DNA from: Rhodopirellula sp. | GTDB lineage: Bacteria; Planctomycetota; Planctomycetia; Pirellulales; Thermoguttaceae | Direction: 5' to 3' | Assembly: GCA_012728855.1 (NCBI GenBank) | Contig: JAAYEH010000560.1 | Span: 1-43,193 of the forward strand | Length of the DNA: 43,193 bases | Shown here: positions 39,169 to 43,193 of the stretch, one piece after another | Position numbering within the stretch: the stretch's first letter is position 1 | Layout of the letters: each line of letters opens with the position of its first letter | Notes under the pieces: model-generated | What the model saw: only the letters and a program-made list of their open reading frames with translations | Databases searched by the model: none | What the model was told of the DNA's origin: nothing | Position numbers and translations under genes: made by a program

Positions 39169-41265
39169 ATGATGGATTTGGCAAGACTGAGAAACATTGG
39201 AATTTCGGCTCACATCGACTCGGGCAAGACCACGCTGAGCGAGCGCGTCTTGTTTTATGCCGGGCGGATCCATCGCATGCAGGAGGTTCACGGCGACCGG
39301 AGCGAAGGCGCCACGATGGACCATATGGATCTGGAGCGCGAGCGGGGCATCACGATCACTAGCGCCGCCACCACCGTGAATTGGAACGGGACAACGATTA
39401 ACCTCATCGATACGCCTGGTCACGTCGACTTCACGGTCGAAGTGGAGCGGAGCCTGCGAGTGCTGGACGGAGCGGTCCTTGTGCTCTGCGCGGTGGGAGG
39501 CGTGCAGGCCCAGTCGCTGACGATCGACCGGCAAATGCAGCGTTACCACGTGCCGCGCCTGGCGTTCATCAACAAGATGGACCGCACCGGCGCCGACCCG
39601 CTGAAAGTCGCCCGCCAACTGCGGGAAAAGCTGGCCTGCGACGCCGTGTTGATGCAGATCCCGATCGGTCGCGAAGCAGACTTCCGAGGAATTGTCGATC
39701 TGGTGTCGCGGAAGGCGTTGTACTTCGACGGCGACTTCGGCGAGCAGGTACGAGTGGAAGAAGTACCGCCGGAACTCGAAGAGGACGCGGCCCGCGCTCG
39801 CCAGCACATGCTCGAAGCCCTGTCGTTGTTCAGCGACGAACTATTGGAGATGCTGCTTTCCGAGGAGGAAGTTCCCGACGACCTGGTCCACAAGGTGGTG
39901 AAAGCGGCCGTGCTGGGCCAGCAGCTTACGCCGGTCTTTCTCGGTTCGGCCTACCGCAACAAGGGCGTTCAGCCGTTGTTGGACGCCGTCGATCGCTACC
40001 TGCCTTCGCCGCTGGACCGGGAGTACCACGCTTTGGCGTGCGACGACCCCGATCGTCGCCTGCCGCTGGCGACCGATCCCGAAAAGCCGACCGTCGCGAT
40101 GGCGTTCAAGATTGCTGAGGATCCTTACGGCGCGCTGACGTTCATGCGGATCTACCAGGGCAAGTTCGTCAAGGGCGGCACGTATTACAACCAGCGGACC
40201 GGTCGCAAAGAGCGTTTCAGTCGCATCGTGCGGATGCATGCCGACACGCGCGAGGAACTCGATGAAGCATGCGCCGGCGACATCGTCGCCGTGCTCGGCG
40301 TCGACTGCGCCAGCGGAGACACCTACGCTTCCGAGTTCGGCTACTGCACGCTCCAAAACATGTTCGTGCCCGAGCCGGTCATCAAAATGGCGATCGAGCC
40401 GCTGGAGCGAACCGGCGTCGACCGCCTGGCCAAGGCATTGCAGCGCTTCCGCCGCGAAGATCCGACCTTGCATATCGAAAGCGATGAAGAGACGGGCGAA
40501 ACGATCATTTCCGGCATGGGTGAATTGCACCTGGAGATCTATGTCGAGCGGATCCGGCGGGAATACAAGGTCGGCGTCCGTGTCGGCCGGCCGAAGGTCA
40601 ACTACCGCGAAGCGCCGACGCAAAGGGCTGAATTCAATATCCGCCACAAGAAGCAGACCGGCGGCGCCGGCCAGTTCGCCCATATCGTCGGCCGCTTGGA
40701 CGTGCTGCCGGAAGAGAACGAGGAGGTGTTCCTCTTCGAGGACAAAGTCGTGGGCGGCCGGATTCCCAAGCAGTACATCCCCGCCGTCGAGAAGGGGTTC
40801 CGGGGCGAGTTGAAGAAAGGGCCGGTGGCGGGTTTCCCGGTGGTCGGCCTGCACGTTACGCTCGAAGACGGCTCCTACCACGACGTCGACAGCTCCGAAA
40901 TGGCTTTCAAGACCTGCGCCAAAACGGCGATGCGGGAGACGTTCGGTTATACCCGGCCCGTGCTGCTGGAGCCGGTGATGAAGATCGAAATCGAGTGTCC
41001 GGGACAGTTCCAGGGTTCCGTGGTGGGCGATCTCACCGCGCGCCGCGGGATGGTCATGGGTACGGAGATGGACGGCGCCAACGCCAGGATCGAGGGGGAA
41101 GTACCTTTGGCGGAGACCTTTGGTTACTCGACCGACCTTCGGAGCATGACGCAGGGGCAAGGCACGTTTTCGCTCGAATTCGCCCGCTACCGGCGGCTGC
41201 CGCCGAGCATCGAGAAGGAAGTCATCGCCGAGCGAAAGAAGCTGGCAGCCGTGGGAGCGGTATAG
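39169..41265 (+). CDS. fusA: translation elongation factor G (spirochaete/planctomycete/mitochondrial type)
   Basis: A 698-residue full-length EF-G. G1 is AHIDSGKTT (14-22), with serine in place of the usual alanine, as in the spd/mitochondrial EFG1 branch. Switch I has DHMDLERERGITITSAA, G3 is DTPGH, G4 is NKMDRTGAD, and G5 region GSAYRNKGVQPLLDAV. Domain II has FMRIYQGKFVKGG. Domain IV has NIRHKKQTGGAGQFAHI, and the C-terminal domain MVMGTEMDGANARIEGEVPL. It drives ribosome translocation and, in some bacteria, ribosome recycling by GTP hydrolysis in the cytoplasm. It is not next to ribosomal protein genes, so it may be one of several EF-G copies in this genome. Two ATG codons are adjacent; GAAGAGCG lies upstream. 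Confidence 0.95.
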   Translation: MMDLARLRNIGISAHIDSGKTTLSERVLFYAGRIHRMQEVHGDRSEGATMDHMDLERERGITITSAATTVNWNGTTINLIDTPGHVDFTVEVERSLRVLDGAVLVLCAVGGVQAQSLTIDRQMQRYHVPRLAFINKMDRTGADPLKVARQLREKLACDAVLMQIPIGREADFRGIVDLVSRKALYFDGDFGEQVRVEEVPPELEEDAARARQHMLEALSLFSDELLEMLLSEEEVPDDLVHKVVKAAVLGQQLTPVFLGSAYRNKGVQPLLDAVDRYLPSPLDREYHALACDDPDRRLPLATDPEKPTVAMAFKIAEDPYGALTFMRIYQGKFVKGGTYYNQRTGRKERFSRIVRMHADTREELDEACAGDIVAVLGVDCASGDTYASEFGYCTLQNMFVPEPVIKMAIEPLERTGVDRLAKALQRFRREDPTLHIESDEETGETIISGMGELHLEIYVERIRREYKVGVRVGRPKVNYREAPTQRAEFNIRHKKQTGGAGQFAHIVGRLDVLPEENEEVFLFEDKVVGGRIPKQYIPAVEKGFRGELKKGPVAGFPVVGLHVTLEDGSYHDVDSSEMAFKTCAKTAMRETFGYTRPVLLEPVMKIEIECPGQFQGSVVGDLTARRGMVMGTEMDGANARIEGEVPLAETFGYSTDLRSMTQGQGTFSLEFARYRRLPPSIEKEVIAERKKLAAVGAV

Positions 41266-41302
41266 GTTCACGATTTTCTGACCTCGCAACCCCCGATGCA
41301 TC

Positions 41303-42994
41303 ATGTCCCTCCGCGGCATCGATCTGTTGCTCGACATGTTGGCCGACTTCGGCGTGCCCTATCTGTTCGGCAACCCCGGGTCGACGGAATTGCCGCTGAT
41401 GGACGCCCTGGTCGGCCGAGAGAAGCCGCAGTACATCCTCGGCCTGCAGGAGATTCCCGTCCTGGCCATCGCGGAAGGTTACGCCCAGGCTTCGCGGATG
41501 CCGGGCCTGATCAATCTGCACATTTCCTGCGGGCTGGGCAACGCGATGGGCATGCTCTACAACGCCTTTCGCGCAGGCAGTCCCCTGGTCGTCACCGCCG
41601 GTCAACAGCACCAGCGGCTGATCTTCGAGGAGCCGATCCTCTGGGGCGACATGGTGAGCGTCGCGAGCCCCTGGACCAAGTGGGCGGCGGAGGTCCATCG
41701 CGTCGAGGACATTCCTTCCGCGGTCCGCCGCGCCGTGCAGACCGCGCTGATGCCGCCGACCGGGCCTGTCTTTCTCTCGCTCCCCGTCGATGTGCAAGCC
41801 GCACCAGTCGATGCGGCCGCTTTGGATCGAACGCCGCCGCGACTGCCGGACCAGCGCGTGCGTCCGCCGCAGGACGCCGTGCGCCGCGCGGCCGAACTGC
41901 TCGCGGCGGCCGAGCATCCGGGCATTCTCGTCGGCAGCCGCATCCGTGAAGCAGACGCCGTCGCCGAACTGGTCGCCGTGGCCGAGCGGCTGGGCGCTCC
42001 GGTGATTCATGAGGCGACCACCTCGCACGGCCGCTCGAGCTTTCCCTCGGATCATCCGTTGGCGGGCGGCTTTCTGGCCTTCTGGTCGCCCGAGGTCCGC
42101 GAGCAACTGGCCCGCTTCGACGTGCTGCTGGTGGCGGGCATGAAATTGATGCAGCAATACATCTACCACGAGCCGGCGCGGCCGATTCCCGAGCATATCC
42201 GGCTGATCCAGATCGACGACGACGCGTGGGAACTGAGCAAGAACTATCCGCTGGAAGTCGGCCTCCTCGGGCATCCCCAGCCGACGCTGGCGGAGTTGGC
42301 GGTGGAGTTGGGACGGCAGATGACGCCCGCCCAGACCGAAGCAGCCCGCCTGCGCGGCGCCGCCTGCGGTGAGGCGCATCGAGCCGTTCGCGAGGCATTG
42401 CGGCGCCAGGCCGCCGAGCAATATGTCGCGCGGCCGATGACGCCGCTGGGAATGATGGACCACCTTGCCCGCATTCTCCCCGCCGATGTCGCTGTGATCG
42501 AAGAATCGCCGACCACGGCGGCCGGCTATTTCGAACGGGTTGGAGCGATGAAGGACACCAGCGGCTACTTCGCCCATCGAGGCTGGGCGTTGGGATGGGG
42601 GCTGAACTGTGCCATCGGCGTGAAGCTCGCCTGGCCGAATCGACCGGTGCTCGCCCTGATCGGCGACGGCTCGGCGATGTACGGCATCCAAGGGCTATGG
42701 ACGGCCGCTCGCTACCGCATCCCGGTGACCTTTGTCGTCACCAACAACAGGGAATACCGCATCTTGAAAGAGTGCGCCCGCGTGATGCGCTTGCCGGCGG
42801 CATCGGCGGGCGACTTCCTGGCGATGGACACGGTGGATCCATCGATCGATTTCGTGGCGCTGGCCCAGTCGCTCGGCGTGCCCGCGCGGAGAATCGACGA
42901 TCCGGAAGCGTTGGCATCGGCGGTCTCTCAGTCACTCTCCGCCAATCGGCTCGAACTCATCGAAGCGCCGGTCCGACAGCCGGCCGCCGGATAG
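41303..42994 (+). CDS. thiamine-diphosphate-dependent decarboxylase, benzoylformate decarboxylase-like
   Basis: A 563-residue TPP enzyme. The N-terminal PYR domain has LFGNPGSTELPLMDAL and the catalytic glutamate E50 in GLQEIPVLAIAEGYAQ. The middle domain has VIHEATTSHGRSSFPSDHPL and IRLIQIDDDAWEL. The PP domain has the cofactor motif GDGSAMYGIQGLWTAA (454 onward) closing with VTNNREY. The FGNPGSTELPL phrase is closest to benzoylformate decarboxylase among the pyruvate decarboxylase/acetolactate synthase superfamily, but other 2-keto acids are possible substrates. It begins 37 bp after EF-G and may share its transcript. No good ribosome site is seen. Confidence 0.9.
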   Translation: MSLRGIDLLLDMLADFGVPYLFGNPGSTELPLMDALVGREKPQYILGLQEIPVLAIAEGYAQASRMPGLINLHISCGLGNAMGMLYNAFRAGSPLVVTAGQQHQRLIFEEPILWGDMVSVASPWTKWAAEVHRVEDIPSAVRRAVQTALMPPTGPVFLSLPVDVQAAPVDAAALDRTPPRLPDQRVRPPQDAVRRAAELLAAAEHPGILVGSRIREADAVAELVAVAERLGAPVIHEATTSHGRSSFPSDHPLAGGFLAFWSPEVREQLARFDVLLVAGMKLMQQYIYHEPARPIPEHIRLIQIDDDAWELSKNYPLEVGLLGHPQPTLAELAVELGRQMTPAQTEAARLRGAACGEAHRAVREALRRQAAEQYVARPMTPLGMMDHLARILPADVAVIEESPTTAAGYFERVGAMKDTSGYFAHRGWALGWGLNCAIGVKLAWPNRPVLALIGDGSAMYGIQGLWTAARYRIPVTFVVTNNREYRILKECARVMRLPAASAGDFLAMDTVDPSIDFVALAQSLGVPARRIDDPEALASAVSQSLSANRLELIEAPVRQPAAG

Positions 42995-43094
42995 CGATTC
43001 TCAGTTTTTCCGGCCTGGAACGCTATTCGCGACAAGCCGCTTTAGGATCGGCGAATGAATAACTGTCGTGTTTACCGGCAGTGGCGGGGCCGAG

Positions 43095-43188
43095 GGGGTC
43101 GGGAGTCTTTTTTTCCTGTCGGCCGAAAAGCGTCTATCCATACGCGGAACCGTCGCGCGGCCGACAGGAAAAAAAGACTCCCGACCCC
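43095..43188. repeat. GGGGTCGGGAGTC inverted repeat, copy 3 (intact)
   Basis: Perfect 31-bp arms at 43095-43125 and 43158-43188. The left arm is GGGGTCGGGAGTC, seven T, CCTGTCGGCCG. The central 32 bases are not conserved with the other copies. This uninterrupted copy is the reference that shows the copy at 5966-6191 was split by insertion. Confidence 0.9.
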
Positions 43189-43193
43189 TTCCT

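Overview
The window looks like a chromosomal segment of a planctomycete, most likely of the Pirellulales type. The evidence is a GC-rich genome with loose gene packing and long spacers full of hairpin repeats. It also carries a DUF1559 prepilin-like protein beside a small lipoprotein, Tat-exported Gfo/Idh/MocA and DegT proteins, CxxCH/TPR/FG-GAP proteins, a MoxR-DUF58-BatA operon with a divergent DUF4159 protein, a DUF3467 protein and an EF-G with the HIDSGKT P-loop. No rRNA, tRNA, CRISPR array or transposase gene was seen.

Layout. 1-1551: tail of a Gfo/Idh oxidoreductase, then a DegT aminotransferase, a pair typical of amino-sugar synthesis. 1588-4868: a small membrane protein, a translationally coupled STAS protein and GspE/PilB-like ATPase, and a divergent, enlarged RNase HII-like protein. 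4890-6191: a pteridine-reductase-like SDR set among hairpin repeats, one of which is interrupted by a second element flanked by an 8-bp direct repeat. 6388-15382: exported enzymes, namely a Tat Gfo/Idh protein, a secreted protein with three RidA-like units, a Tat-exported DegT protein and a large beta-helix protein. Between them lie a broken nucleotidyltransferase with an intact small partner, and copies of an interspersed repeat. 15453-18094: a small orphan gene running into a repeat, a lipoprotein and a DUF1559 protein.

18351-27445: four large extracytoplasmic proteins mixing LRR, TPR, c-type heme motifs (CxxCH), PD40 propeller and FG-GAP repeats. Two convergent members share a related C-terminal TPR module. 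This is the best candidate for an undescribed system. 28225-32130: an exported alpha/beta hydrolase and a toroid plus double-DUF4159 protein. 32413-36569: MoxR, DUF58 and BatA/VWA-like proteins in one operon. 36782-42994: a short TPR protein, a DUF3467 protein, a fatty acid desaturase, EF-G and a thiamine-diphosphate decarboxylase.

Repeats are the second main theme. At least three interspersed families recur: (i) a roughly 200-250 bp unit around a 57-nt hairpin, four copies; (ii) a roughly 95-bp inverted repeat with GGGGTCGGGAGTC ends, three copies; (iii) a 101-bp inverted repeat with GGCATGG ends, two near-identical copies. Shorter hairpins of the CAGCCCGGCTG type are also scattered in gaps. 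All functional calls come from reading motifs by eye; no database search was run.
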